A DNA stretch of 36,125 nucleotides. It comes from Sphingomonadaceae bacterium (GTDB lineage Bacteria > Pseudomonadota > Alphaproteobacteria > Sphingomonadales > Sphingomonadaceae). A program made the translations under genes and the position numbers. This document shows positions 26,149 through 35,148 of the stretch, piece by piece (the stretch's first letter is position 1; each line of letters starts with the position of its first letter). Where the stretch lies: contig JAHRVR010000163.1 of NCBI GenBank assembly GCA_019090585.1, positions 1 through 36,125 on the forward strand, in the 5' to 3' direction. The notes under the pieces were generated by a model. It searched no databases and was not told where the DNA came from. It saw nothing but the letters and a program-made list of their open reading frames with translations.

Positions 26149-28599
26149 ATGTTTGCAAAACACCAGATTGCCGGAGTCTCGATGGTTGCCTTAGGCTGGG
26201 CGCTTGCGACACCTGTGATGGCGCAAGAATCCGCAGGTAGCGACACAGTAAACAATCGAGACGATGTCATCATCGTGACCGCGCAGAAGCGCGAGGAGCA
26301 GCTGATAGACGTTCCGATCTCGCTCGCAGCATTGGGCGAGGAACAGCTCGAGCAGCAGCAGATTTCCGAACTGCGTGATTTTGTGGGCCAGGTTCCCAAT
26401 CTTCTCATTAACAACTTCAACGCGCGCTCCAACACGGTGCGCATGTTCATTCGCGGCATCGGCCAGAACGATGTTTCGTTGACGCAGGATCCCTCGGTCG
26501 CGCTCTATGTCGACGGAATCTATGTCGGCACGTCCATCGGCGGCGGATTCGAGACGGACGACATCGCCCGCATCGAGGTTTTGCGCGGCCCACAGGGCAC
26601 GCTCTATGGCCGAAACGCGACGGGCGGCGCAATCAACGTCATTTCCAACAAGCCGGATACTTCGGGCCCCGCCGCCAAGGCTTCTTTCACGGCCGGCAAC
26701 TACGATCTGCGCCGCGCCAACGCGATGGTCAATATACCGCTGAGCGATAGCCTGGCTATTCGCGGCACGATCGTCAAGGCGGACCGCGGCGGTCTGCAGA
26801 AGAACCTGGGTCTGGGCCGCGACGCTGCCGAGCAGGACCGCCTCGCCGCCCGCGCCTCAGTTCGTTTCCAGCCCAGCGACCGGATCACAATCGATTACGC
26901 GTATGACTATTCGCTGACCAAGGACAGCGGCACGCTGTCCGTGCCAATCGAGGGCTCTCCGGCAACCTACCCCATTGGTGCGCCATTTGCACTTCCGGGA
27001 ACCGGCGGCCTCGCCATGGCAACGTCCTTCATTGTTAACGAATTCACCAACCCCAGCCCATTCACCGCAGGCCGCCCCAAAGAGTTCACGTCTGTGCGTG
27101 CGTTCAGCGACGGTCGTGGCAAAGTCCAGGGACATACCGCGTCGATCGATTGGGATGCCGCGGACGCGCTGACCTTGCGCGCCCTTGTCGGCCGCCGCAC
27201 GATCAACAATCAACAGTTGGGCGATCAGGTGCCCACCGCGAACACCTTCATCCGCACGATTGTGACGGAATCGGTGATTCCAACCCTGCCGGTGGGTGCG
27301 GTTGTCAACGAAATCGGCCCCAACTCCCCATCGGCCACAGATGACACTCTCGATTTCGAGGCCACATCGGCTGAGTTGCAGGCATTCGGCACTATTCCGT
27401 TCTCGTCCGGCAGCATGGATTATGTGGCGGGCCTCTATTATTATGAGGACGATGCCGAACTTCAGACGATGTCCAGTCCGGTCGGCTCCGGGCCGCAGAC
27501 GTTCACAGACTACACGACTATCGCGAACACCAGCAAGGCAGCCTTCGCACAAGTTACGGTCCGGCCGTTTGAGGACGAAAAGCTCTCTATCACGGTCGGA
27601 GCGCGTTATTCCGACGATGAGCGCGAGGCCACCCGTATCAACGAGCGGTCCATAAGCTTCGCCGCGCTTGGCGGCTATACGGCCGCGAGTTGTGCTTACT
27701 TCGAGGCCCGGCGCGTTTTCGCACCTGGTGCCTGCGACCCGTCCGGTGTGACACAGGCGGCCAACTACAACAGGAAGTTCAGCAACTTCTCGCTCAGCGG
27801 CACGCTCGCCTACAAGCTCAACGATGATTTCAACATCTACGCCCGCTACGCCGAAGGATACAAGTCGGGCGGCACGTCGCAGCGCTCGTCCAATCCGATC
27901 AACTTCGCCGAAGGCTTTGAGCCTGAGGAGATCACGTCCTACGAAATGGGCATCAAGGCCAACCTTTTCGATCGTCGCGTGAATGCGTCGATAGCCGGGT
28001 TCTTCATGCAGCTCGATTCCCTGCAGTCCAGCGTTGTAAGCGGCGCCACGCCGGGCGACCGCGATTTCATCGGCATCGACGGCTCAGAGATCTATGGCGT
28101 TGAGTTCGACATCAGCGCTCGCCTGACCGACTGGCTGCGCGCCGGCATAAGCGGGGGCCTGCTCCATACCTCAATCGGCGTCAAACAGGCCGAGGTTCTG
28201 CGCGACACGGGTGAGACCTCGATCGAGATCTTCTCAGACAAGCTGCAGTTCGCTCCTGAAAGCTCGGGGAGCGCCTATGTCGAGGTTGCCACACCGATCA
28301 ATGACGATTGGGATATCTCGGCATATACCAGTGTGACGTATCAGGGCCCGACCAATACGGCCCTCAACGCGATCGACGACCGGATATTGCAAACACGAGG
28401 GATCGTGGACGCCAACATCGGTCTGACCCGCAACTATGGTGACGGCCGCGAGATCACATTCCGGCTTTGGGCCAAGAACCTGCTTGACCGCGAATACGAC
28501 GTCATGTCGTTCGGCGCCTTTGCCTTCTCCGGGGCGCAAACGCTCACCGAGTATGGCGAGCCCAGGACTTATGGTCTGACCCTGATCGGTAAATACTAA
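26149..28599 (+). CDS. TonB-dependent outer-membrane receptor, copy 1
   Basis: 816 residues. A signal peptide (GVSMVALGWALATPVMAQ, cut after VMA) is followed by the TonB-box region DVIIVTAQKREEQ and the plug domain with RIEVLRGPQGTLYGRNATGGAINVIS. A 22-strand beta barrel follows, ending in a terminal aromatic (GKY), as outer-membrane proteins do. It imports a ligand using TonB energy. The VTAQKREEQ class is common in sphingomonads, which often take up aromatic or plant-derived compounds rather than siderophores; the ligand here is unknown. Two cysteines, C515 and C529, lie in one segment of the barrel, probably an external loop. Copy 2 starts 190 bases downstream. Confidence 0.96.
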   Translation: MFAKHQIAGVSMVALGWALATPVMAQESAGSDTVNNRDDVIIVTAQKREEQLIDVPISLAALGEEQLEQQQISELRDFVGQVPNLLINNFNARSNTVRMFIRGIGQNDVSLTQDPSVALYVDGIYVGTSIGGGFETDDIARIEVLRGPQGTLYGRNATGGAINVISNKPDTSGPAAKASFTAGNYDLRRANAMVNIPLSDSLAIRGTIVKADRGGLQKNLGLGRDAAEQDRLAARASVRFQPSDRITIDYAYDYSLTKDSGTLSVPIEGSPATYPIGAPFALPGTGGLAMATSFIVNEFTNPSPFTAGRPKEFTSVRAFSDGRGKVQGHTASIDWDAADALTLRALVGRRTINNQQLGDQVPTANTFIRTIVTESVIPTLPVGAVVNEIGPNSPSATDDTLDFEATSAELQAFGTIPFSSGSMDYVAGLYYYEDDAELQTMSSPVGSGPQTFTDYTTIANTSKAAFAQVTVRPFEDEKLSITVGARYSDDEREATRINERSISFAALGGYTAASCAYFEARRVFAPGACDPSGVTQAANYNRKFSNFSLSGTLAYKLNDDFNIYARYAEGYKSGGTSQRSSNPINFAEGFEPEEITSYEMGIKANLFDRRVNASIAGFFMQLDSLQSSVVSGATPGDRDFIGIDGSEIYGVEFDISARLTDWLRAGISGGLLHTSIGVKQAEVLRDTGETSIEIFSDKLQFAPESSGSAYVEVATPINDDWDISAYTSVTYQGPTNTALNAIDDRILQTRGIVDANIGLTRNYGDGREITFRLWAKNLLDREYDVMSFGAFAFSGAQTLTEYGEPRTYGLTLIGKY

Positions 28600-28615
28600 A
28601 ATACCGGGAGGCACA

Positions 28616-28655
28616 CCCAATCTCCGAGCCGCAGCGATGCGGCTCGGAGATTGGG
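28616..28655 (+). terminator. 18-bp perfect hairpin with GNRA loop between the two receptor genes
   Basis: CCCAATCTCCGAGCCGCA (28616-28633) and its exact complement (28638-28655) enclose the four-base loop GCGA, a GNRA tetraloop. It begins 17 bases after the receptor 1 stop. There is no T-run, so it may stop transcription weakly, protect the upstream mRNA end, or separate the expression of the two copies. Confidence 0.75.
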
Positions 28656-28676
28656 CAAGCCGGGCGGAACTTCCCT

Positions 28677-28684
28677 GGGGGGGG
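28677..28684 (+). repeat. G8 homopolymer, distal tract upstream of receptor 2
   Basis: Eight consecutive G at 28677-28684, 104 bases before the receptor 2 ATG, just beyond the hairpin. Runs this long are rare here outside coding sequence. Slippage would change promoter or leader spacing. Confidence 0.8.
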
Positions 28685-28769
28685 CAGTGCGCAACGTGAA
28701 GATAATCGGAAATCACTAGCTGGGCAGAGACTCAAGCAAATTTTCCGATGCAAAAGAATACCAAGAATA

Positions 28770-28777
28770 GGGGGGGG
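28770..28777 (+). repeat. G8 homopolymer at the ribosome-binding site of receptor 2
   Basis: Eight consecutive G at 28770-28777, 11 bases before ATG 28789, in the place of the Shine-Dalgarno sequence. Gain or loss of a G would alter the SD-to-start spacing, a possible phase-variation switch. Receptor 1 has a normal GAGGGGAAG instead. Confidence 0.8.
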
Positions 28778-28788
28778 AATTAGAGACA

Positions 28789-31239
28789 ATGTTTTCAGAT
28801 CACCGTATTGCCGGAGTGTCGATGGTTGCACTGGGCTGGGCACTTGCGACACCTGCAATGGCGCAAGATTCCGCGAGTAGCGACGCAATCAACAATCGAG
28901 ACGATGTAATCATCGTGACCGCGCAGAAGCGCGAGGAACAGCTGCTCGATGTGCCTATTTCTCTCGCCGCGCTCGGCGAAAAACAGCTTGAGCAGCAGCA
29001 GATTTCCGAATTGCGAGACTTCGTCGGGCAAGTTCCAAACCTTCTCATCAACAATTTCAACGCGCAGTCGGATACGGTGCGTCTGTTCATTCGCGGCATC
29101 GGCCAGAACGACGTTTCGCTGACGCAGGACCCGTCGGTCGCACTCTATATCGACGGGGTCTATGTCGGCACCACCATCGGTGGCGGCTTCGAGTCCGGGG
29201 ACTTGGAGCGGATCGAAGTGCTGCGCGGACCGCAGGGCACACTCTATGGCCGCAACGCAACGGGCGGTGCGATCAACATCATTTCCAACAAGCCGGATAC
29301 TTCGGGACCCGCCGCCAAGGCTTCCTTCACGGTCGGCAACTACGATCTGCGCCGCGCCAGCGCGATGGTCAACGTGCCGCTGACCGATCGCCTGGCGGTT
29401 CGCGGAACGATCGTCAAAGTGGACCGTGACGGTCTGCAGAAGAACCTGGGGGTCGGCGCCGACTTCAGCGAACAGAATCGCTTTGCCGCACGTGCCTCAG
29501 TTCGTTTCCAGCCAACCGACACGGTCACGATCGACTACGCGTATGACTATTCGCTGACCAAGGACAGCGGCACGCTGTCCGTCCCGGTCGAGGGCGCGCC
29601 GCGGACGACTGCCATCGCAGCCCCCTTCGGCGTTCCTGGAACCGGCGGTCTGGCCGAGGCAACGACGTTCATCGTGAGTGAGTTTACGAACGCGGCTCCT
29701 TTCACCGAAGGTCGTCTCGATGAGGCCCTGACGCTCCGCCCGGTCCCTTACGGACGCGGCGAAGTCAAAGGACATACCGCGTCGATCGCATGGGATGCCT
29801 CGGACTCGCTTACCTTGAAGGCTCTGTTCGGCCACCGTGAAATCGACAATCACCAGGTGCCCGACTCGATTCTCACATCAGAGACCTTTATCCGCACCAT
29901 CATCACTTCTTCGGTGATTCCCACCTTGCCGGTGGGCGCGGTTATCAATGAGGTCGGCCCCAACGCCGCCGCCCGCACCGACGCTACGGTCGATTTCAAG
30001 AGCACCTCTGTCGAGTTGCAGGCTGTTGGCGTCATTCCGTTCTCTGCTGGCAGCTTGGACTACGTCGCTGGACTTTATTACAGCGACGAGGATGGCAAGC
30101 TGAAGGTGCTTTCCAGCCCCGTGGGTACCGGGTCGCTGGTTTTCGACGATCGCACCACGATTGGGAACCAGAGCAAGGCAGCATTCGCGCAGATCACCGT
30201 CAGGCCATTTGAAGACGAGAAGCTCTCGTTCACACTGGGCGGGCGCTATTCGAACGACGACCGTGAGGCCACGCGCACCAACGAGCGGTCCTTGAGTTTT
30301 GCCACCCTGGGCGGATTCACGCCCGCGGCCTGTGCTTACTTCGAGGGCCGGCGCGTTTTCGCGCCTGGCACGTGCGATCCTAGCGGCGCAGTGACTGCCG
30401 CCACATACGAGAGGAACTTCGAGAACTTCTCGCTCAGCGCGTCGGTGGCCTACAAGGTCAACGATGATTTCAACATCTACGCCCGCTACGCCGAGGGCTA
30501 CAAGTCGGGCGGCACGTCGCAGCGTTCGGCCAATCCGATCAATTTCTTGAACGGCTTCGAACCGGAGCAAGTCACCTCCTACGAGCTGGGAGCCAAGGCC
30601 AACCTTTTCGATCGCCGGGTCAACGCGTCAATCGCCTTGTTCTACATGGAGCTCGACGCATTCCAGTCGAGCGTCCAGAGCGGCAGCACGCAAGGCGACC
30701 GTGATTTCCTCTCGATCGATGGCACCGAAATTTATGGTGTGGAATTCGATGTCAATGCTCGTCTGACCGACTGGCTGCGCGTCGGCGTGAACGGCGGGGT
30801 GCTTGAGACTTCCGTCGGTGCCGAATCGGCCGAGGTACTACGCGACACGGGGCAGACCTCGATCGAGCTCTTCGCCAAGAAGGTGCAGTCCGCTCCCGAT
30901 AGCTCGGGAAGCGCCTACATCGATCTGGGCTTGCCGATCAATGACGACTGGGATTTCTCGGCATATACTAGTGTGACTTATCAGGGGCCCACGGATACGG
31001 CGACCAACTTGCACGATAACAGGACCCTCAAGACACGGGCGCTTGTCGATGCCAACGTCAGTGTCAAGCGGGCCTTTAACAATGGTAGCGAGCTGACGCT
31101 TCGGCTTTGGGCGAAGAACCTTCTCGATAAAGAATACGACGTGGTGTCATTTGGTGCCTTTTCGTTCAGCGGAGCGGAAACCCTCAGCGAGTACGGCGAG
31201 CCGAGGACTTATGGCCTGACACTACAAGCCACGTACTGA
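28789..31239 (+). CDS. TonB-dependent outer-membrane receptor, copy 2 (tandem duplicate)
   Basis: 816 residues, exactly the length of copy 1, and alignable by eye without gaps. The signal peptide, TonB-box region DVIIVTAQKREEQ and plug are nearly the same: about 88% identity over the first 200 residues by my count. The barrel differs more, especially about residues 270-400 and 415-450. C515 and C529 occur at the same positions. The barrel ends in an aromatic (QATY). Its function is the same kind of TonB-driven import, but loop differences suggest a different or broader ligand. It has its own leader with two G8 tracts, so expression may differ from copy 1. Confidence 0.96.
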   Translation: MFSDHRIAGVSMVALGWALATPAMAQDSASSDAINNRDDVIIVTAQKREEQLLDVPISLAALGEKQLEQQQISELRDFVGQVPNLLINNFNAQSDTVRLFIRGIGQNDVSLTQDPSVALYIDGVYVGTTIGGGFESGDLERIEVLRGPQGTLYGRNATGGAINIISNKPDTSGPAAKASFTVGNYDLRRASAMVNVPLTDRLAVRGTIVKVDRDGLQKNLGVGADFSEQNRFAARASVRFQPTDTVTIDYAYDYSLTKDSGTLSVPVEGAPRTTAIAAPFGVPGTGGLAEATTFIVSEFTNAAPFTEGRLDEALTLRPVPYGRGEVKGHTASIAWDASDSLTLKALFGHREIDNHQVPDSILTSETFIRTIITSSVIPTLPVGAVINEVGPNAAARTDATVDFKSTSVELQAVGVIPFSAGSLDYVAGLYYSDEDGKLKVLSSPVGTGSLVFDDRTTIGNQSKAAFAQITVRPFEDEKLSFTLGGRYSNDDREATRTNERSLSFATLGGFTPAACAYFEGRRVFAPGTCDPSGAVTAATYERNFENFSLSASVAYKVNDDFNIYARYAEGYKSGGTSQRSANPINFLNGFEPEQVTSYELGAKANLFDRRVNASIALFYMELDAFQSSVQSGSTQGDRDFLSIDGTEIYGVEFDVNARLTDWLRVGVNGGVLETSVGAESAEVLRDTGQTSIELFAKKVQSAPDSSGSAYIDLGLPINDDWDFSAYTSVTYQGPTDTATNLHDNRTLKTRALVDANVSVKRAFNNGSELTLRLWAKNLLDKEYDVVSFGAFSFSGAETLSEYGEPRTYGLTLQATY

Positions 31240-31240
31240 C

Positions 31241-31278
31241 TGTCTCGGCGCGCGGCTAACCCAGCCACGCGCGCGCGA
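31241..31278 (+). terminator. Imperfect hairpin after receptor 2
   Basis: The stop TGA at 31237-31239 is followed at once by a bulged stem, TGTC/GACA, GCGCGC/GCGCGC and GGCT/AGCC, closing on AACCC. It is GC-rich and stable but has no T-run. Probable transcript 3' end of the receptor pair. Confidence 0.45.
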
Positions 31279-31905
31279 CAGCGATAACGAGGCCCGGCAG
31301 GTCTGGCGAATTGTCCAGATCGGTCGGGCCTTGTGCTGTCCGGTGGCTGCCGATGAAATTGCTGTCGGCGCCCGGCAAGGGATCGCGCGCCGGACCGGCC
31401 CGGGGCGCCTCCCTCGACCAAGTGTTTTTCCCGCCTTTGGCACTAGCAACCGGATTCGCTATCGTCCGGTTTCTCACCGGGTTGGTGGCATCACGGCCAG
31501 TCAGCCACCGGTCCCGGCGAGGTCATGGAAAAAGCCACAGATGCAGGAGCCGAGGGCCCACCGACTGCTCATGGAGGTCGAGATCGTGGACGGTTGTATG
31601 GCGATTGGCGATGCCGGTCGGGAAATTTCCGATATCGACGGGTTGGTTACGTCCCCGATATTTCCGTCTCTCGGTTCGCACAGGTCGAAGGTAGGAGTCA
31701 GCGCGCCGACGACGAATTGGCTGGCACACGCCGGGGCATTACGCCGCGCCGGACGCCGTCAAAGGGAAGTTTCGCGCACGCTCGGCTGTCAGGACCATTC
31801 CACACACGGGCGGAATGGTCCTGTATAGCTCGGAACCCTACTAGCGCGTTTCCAGTCGACCAGGACCGCCATTTTCGGCAAGCCCAGGCGAGGTCCAGCT
31901 TCCCC
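31279..31905. other. Noncoding spacer with no recognisable gene
   Basis: About 630 bases between the receptor 2 stop and the dioxygenase stop (convergent). Open frames such as 31331-31828 on the plus strand have no recognisable domain and composition unlike the neighbours. This may be worn-down gene sequence, but I cannot identify a parent. It contains the hairpin at 31790-31823. Confidence 0.4.
31790..31823. terminator. Hairpin downstream of the dioxygenase gene
   Basis: Perfect 12-bp inverted repeat, CAGGACCATTCC (31790-31801) against 31812-31823, with a 10-base loop. It lies 83 bases past the dioxygenase stop on the minus strand, between convergent genes. No T-run on either strand; could act as a bidirectional end signal. 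Confidence 0.5.
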
Positions 31906-32754
31906 TCAGCTTGGGGGCGCGCCGATGGTCGTGCGGTACATGATCCGGGTGTGACGTTTGTCGTACCCCGGCGCACTGTGCAGGGTGCGGCGGTTGTCCC
32001 ACAAAATGGTATCCCCGATTTTCCAGTCATGGAAATAGAAGAATTCCGGTTGCGTCGCGAAAGCAGTCAGCCGTTCGAGCAGATCTTTTCCAGAGGGTGT
32101 TTCCTGGATCACGTCCTTGGCGAACAAGGGGCTGAGATTGACTGACTTGCGTCCGGTCTCCGAATGGACCGAGACGAGCGGATGGATGACGGGATCGAAT
32201 GTAAGGGTTCCCACATCGCAAGTCTCGTCATCGTCCATCGCAGCCAGTTGCTTGCCGATCACGTCGCCGAAATCATGGCGCACCTCCAGCCCCTCGATTT
32301 CTTCGCGCAGATCGGGAGAAAGCGCGTCATAGACCGCTGCGGTATCAATAAAGCCAGTTTGCCCGCCCTTGGGCGGCACTACCATCGCATGCAGAACAGC
32401 GGCAGCGTTGGGGCTCGACGTATAACTCATGTCGCTGTGCCATATGACCGAGCCGGCCGGCCCGCTTCCGTCATCCACGGCGTCTGGCTTTCCCTCCGAT
32501 CCAAGCTTGATGATCTCGGGATGCTTCCGCAGCCGAATTGATTCAATCGGATGGATCGTGAGATCGCCGAAAATCCGGCTGAAGTTGATGAGTTGTTCGG
32601 GTTCGAGCGGCTGATTCCTGAAGAGTAACACTCCGGAATCGAGATAGGCGCGGTAAAGCGCTTTCTGGTCTTCATCGGCAAGCGGTGCGCGAATGTCGAT
32701 CCCCGAAACCGCCAACCCAACCTTGGGCGTCAGTCGTTCAAGCTCAAGCAACAT
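31906..32754 (-). CDS. TauD/TfdA-family Fe(II)/2-oxoglutarate dioxygenase
   Basis: 282 residues, with AAAGGAGAAG ahead of ATG 32754. It has the double-stranded beta-helix of the TauD family. The iron site is H106 and D108 (WHSDMSY) with the distal H259 (TLHSAPGYD), and R270 (RIMYRTT) is the 2-oxoglutarate salt-bridge arginine. Relatives hydroxylate taurine, sulfate esters, phenoxyacetates and other carboxylates, releasing CO2 and succinate. The substrate is open; the context of receptors, amidohydrolase and P450 points to a catabolised organic compound. It is divergent from the P450 gene over 491 bases. Confidence 0.93.
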   Translation of the reverse strand: MLLELERLTPKVGLAVSGIDIRAPLADEDQKALYRAYLDSGVLLFRNQPLEPEQLINFSRIFGDLTIHPIESIRLRKHPEIIKLGSEGKPDAVDDGSGPAGSVIWHSDMSYTSSPNAAAVLHAMVVPPKGGQTGFIDTAAVYDALSPDLREEIEGLEVRHDFGDVIGKQLAAMDDDETCDVGTLTFDPVIHPLVSVHSETGRKSVNLSPLFAKDVIQETPSGKDLLERLTAFATQPEFFYFHDWKIGDTILWDNRRTLHSAPGYDKRHTRIMYRTTIGAPPS

Positions 32755-33245
32755 CCTCTTCTCCTTTGCGTCTTCAACAACAAGTCCGCGATACCCACCG
32801 CAGCGATCACCTCGCAGCGTTCGGCGCAGTCCTCGAAAACAATGTAGCGCAGGAAGATCGGCGATTTACAAGCAATATTGCCGCCCCAGCACCGATTGGC
32901 TCCCTTGGTTCAGATGCTCCGCCACCCCATCGCGTTGACACGTGCGGCCCAGGCATCGGGCTATGCTGAAACCACCTCCATGGCCCTCAACGCCTTGATT
33001 AGCGGCGTCGCGTGCCATCCCGGCCGACGTCGATAAGTTCAACAATATCACGCCGGCGATCATCAGAGCCGCAGCTGTTGCGGCGGCGTCAAAATCCGTA
33101 ATTACGCAAAACACCTCAAATCCGGTTCGCGAGGCAACTTTAGAGTGCGATTCCACTTCCAAGCAGGCCGCCTATGGTATATAGCAGCTCATAAGTTCTT
33201 CGAAGAACTTGTACTGGCAAAACAACTGCAGGATGGCGAGACGAT
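32755..33245. promoter_or_regulatory. 491-base divergent region between dioxygenase and P450 genes
   Basis: No credible gene. A plus-strand frame around 32930-33020 reads LTRAAQASGYAETTSM, faintly like the start of a TetR DNA-binding domain, but it breaks off. It must contain both promoters. I see no clear operator or start-site boxes. Confidence 0.3.
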
Positions 33246-34484
33246 ATGGCTCTGAACCAACTAACAGAAAAGCCCGGGCATGTCCCTGAGAAGGCGGTTT
33301 TTGATTTCGACTTTCGGCACGACGAGGGCTTGATTGCCAATCCGCATCGGCGCGTCCTTGAACTTCTTGATACTGCCCCCAAGGTATTCTGGACGCCGCG
33401 CAACGGCGGTGCCTGGGTTGCGTTGGGCTTTGAAGAGGTCTCCGAAGCACTGCGCCAGACCGAAGTGTTCTCGAGCAGTATGCGTCAGCGCAAGGAGATC
33501 GAGGCCCTGATGAAGCTGATGCCCGATGACATGCCGCGCATCCCTCAGCTGGTGCCCGTCTCGGTCGATCCTCCCGTACACACGGAGATGCGCAAACCGC
33601 TCGCCAAGGCATTCTCGCCCAAGTCCGCGATGAAGCAAATGGACAAGATCCGCGAGCTCACCGACCAGTTGATCGATGCGGTCGTTGACCAGAAACACTG
33701 CGAATTCATTTCCGCGATCGCCGAACCGCTTCCGGTTACGGTGTTCCTGGACATGATGGGACTGCCTGTGGAACGCCTCGCCGAGTTCCGCGAGCTGGTT
33801 CACGAGGTCCTGATCCCGGTTCACGGACCGGACAATATGCCGATGATGCTGCGCAAGGTTGCCGATACGCTGAAAGATGACATCCTCGCGCGCAAAGATG
33901 ACCGACGCGATGACATTCTCAGCGCTCTGTGGGGGCTGGAAGTCGACGGCAAGCCGATGACGATGGACTTGATGGAGGACTATGCGGTCCTGCTGTTCAT
34001 CGCGGGTCTTGATACCGTGATCAACGCAATGGGCTATGCCGTGCGCCACCTCGCCGAGAATCCCGATCTTCAGGCAAGCCTGCGCGCTGATCCTTCGCAG
34101 ATCCCCGATGCGGTAGAAGAAATGCTCCGGCGTTACAGCTTTGTCGTGCCCATGCGGAGAGTTGCGGAAGACACCCAGCTTGGCGGTTTCGGCCTCAAGG
34201 AAGGCGATCAGCTGGTCGTTTTTCTCGCAGGTGCCGGGCTTGACGAGCGCAAGTTCGAGAATCCGACGGAATTCGATCTCAGTCGCGACTCCAAAGCACA
34301 CCTCGCCTTCGGCGGCGGCGTCCACCGGTGCGTGGGTATGCATCTGGCGCGCATCGAATTGCAGACAGTCTATCGCCAGATGCTGTCACGCCTTCCGACG
34401 TGGCGGCTCGATCCGGCAAAGCCTCCCAAATATCATGCGGGCAACGTCATCGCTGTGGACGAGTTGCATATTCGCTGGGATTAA
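33246..34484 (+). CDS. Cytochrome P450
   Basis: 412 residues, soluble bacterial class with no membrane anchor. The I-helix has FIAGLDTVINA (the acid-alcohol pair is D-T), the K-helix has the ExxR pair in EEMLRRY, and the heme loop is FGGGVHRCVGMHLAR with the thiolate C362. It hydroxylates an organic substrate with O2 and two electrons. No ferredoxin or ferredoxin reductase gene is beside it, so partners must lie elsewhere. The CYP family cannot be assigned by eye. Adjacent uptake and dioxygenase genes suggest oxidative catabolism of a hydrophobic compound such as a terpenoid, steroid or aromatic. Confidence 0.96.
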   Translation: MALNQLTEKPGHVPEKAVFDFDFRHDEGLIANPHRRVLELLDTAPKVFWTPRNGGAWVALGFEEVSEALRQTEVFSSSMRQRKEIEALMKLMPDDMPRIPQLVPVSVDPPVHTEMRKPLAKAFSPKSAMKQMDKIRELTDQLIDAVVDQKHCEFISAIAEPLPVTVFLDMMGLPVERLAEFRELVHEVLIPVHGPDNMPMMLRKVADTLKDDILARKDDRRDDILSALWGLEVDGKPMTMDLMEDYAVLLFIAGLDTVINAMGYAVRHLAENPDLQASLRADPSQIPDAVEEMLRRYSFVVPMRRVAEDTQLGGFGLKEGDQLVVFLAGAGLDERKFENPTEFDLSRDSKAHLAFGGGVHRCVGMHLARIELQTVYRQMLSRLPTWRLDPAKPPKYHAGNVIAVDELHIRWD

Positions 34485-34921
34485 CCCGGAAGCACAGAAC
34501 GGACGGTTGCCGCACGGCTTGGGTGCCGGATAGCACGGCGCAGATGCTTCGGATCAGCGGGCCATAGTTGGCGTGGTCGGTGAGGTTGTCTCGATTGGCA
34601 ATGGGCAGGGAAAATCCTTGTTGTAATTGGCGATCGCGGCAGCCTTGGAAGGCGGCGCAAAATCGGCCTCCGCCGATATTCGATCCGGCAACACATCATT
34701 GCGGCTCGCCGAATTCCCGGCGGGCCGCATCAGCCTGTCAGTCGGCAACGCAATTTCCGAAATGCGTGGCACCGAAAATCTGGCATGGACACAAGGCGAG
34801 AAAACTACGCCGACAAGCGCCCGTTTTCGCTCTGCGCGACCACGCCCTGCCTGCGATGTCGCGCAGTAAGGTGGGCTTTGAGGACACTCTGATGACGTCC
34901 GGCGAAACTGGAGACTGTGGC
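34485..34921. other. Spacer between P450 gene and tRNA-Ala, no clear gene
   Basis: 437 bases. A plus-strand frame at 34627-34869 (80 residues) and a minus-strand frame running out of the tRNA are open but unrecognisable, and the second starts inside the tRNA. Nothing else stands out. Confidence 0.35.
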
Positions 34922-34997
<76 letters not shown>

Positions 34998-35148
34998 GTC
35001 CCAGCATGAACCGCGCGAGGCCGGCTCGGCTTATGCGCGAGCGGCCGCCTTAGCGAAGGGAGTTACCGCTTGAAAGAACATTTTTTGGCCGACGGCCAAC
35101 CCGCTTGTTTTGCATGAGTACGAGCCGGAAACTGACCGAGCCGAACCG

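Noticed and set aside
32866..33162. 98-residue minus-strand frame, and a faint TetR-like stretch on the plus strand around 32930-33020
   Set aside because: Neither continues into a recognisable protein; the TetR resemblance is a few residues long and stops early.
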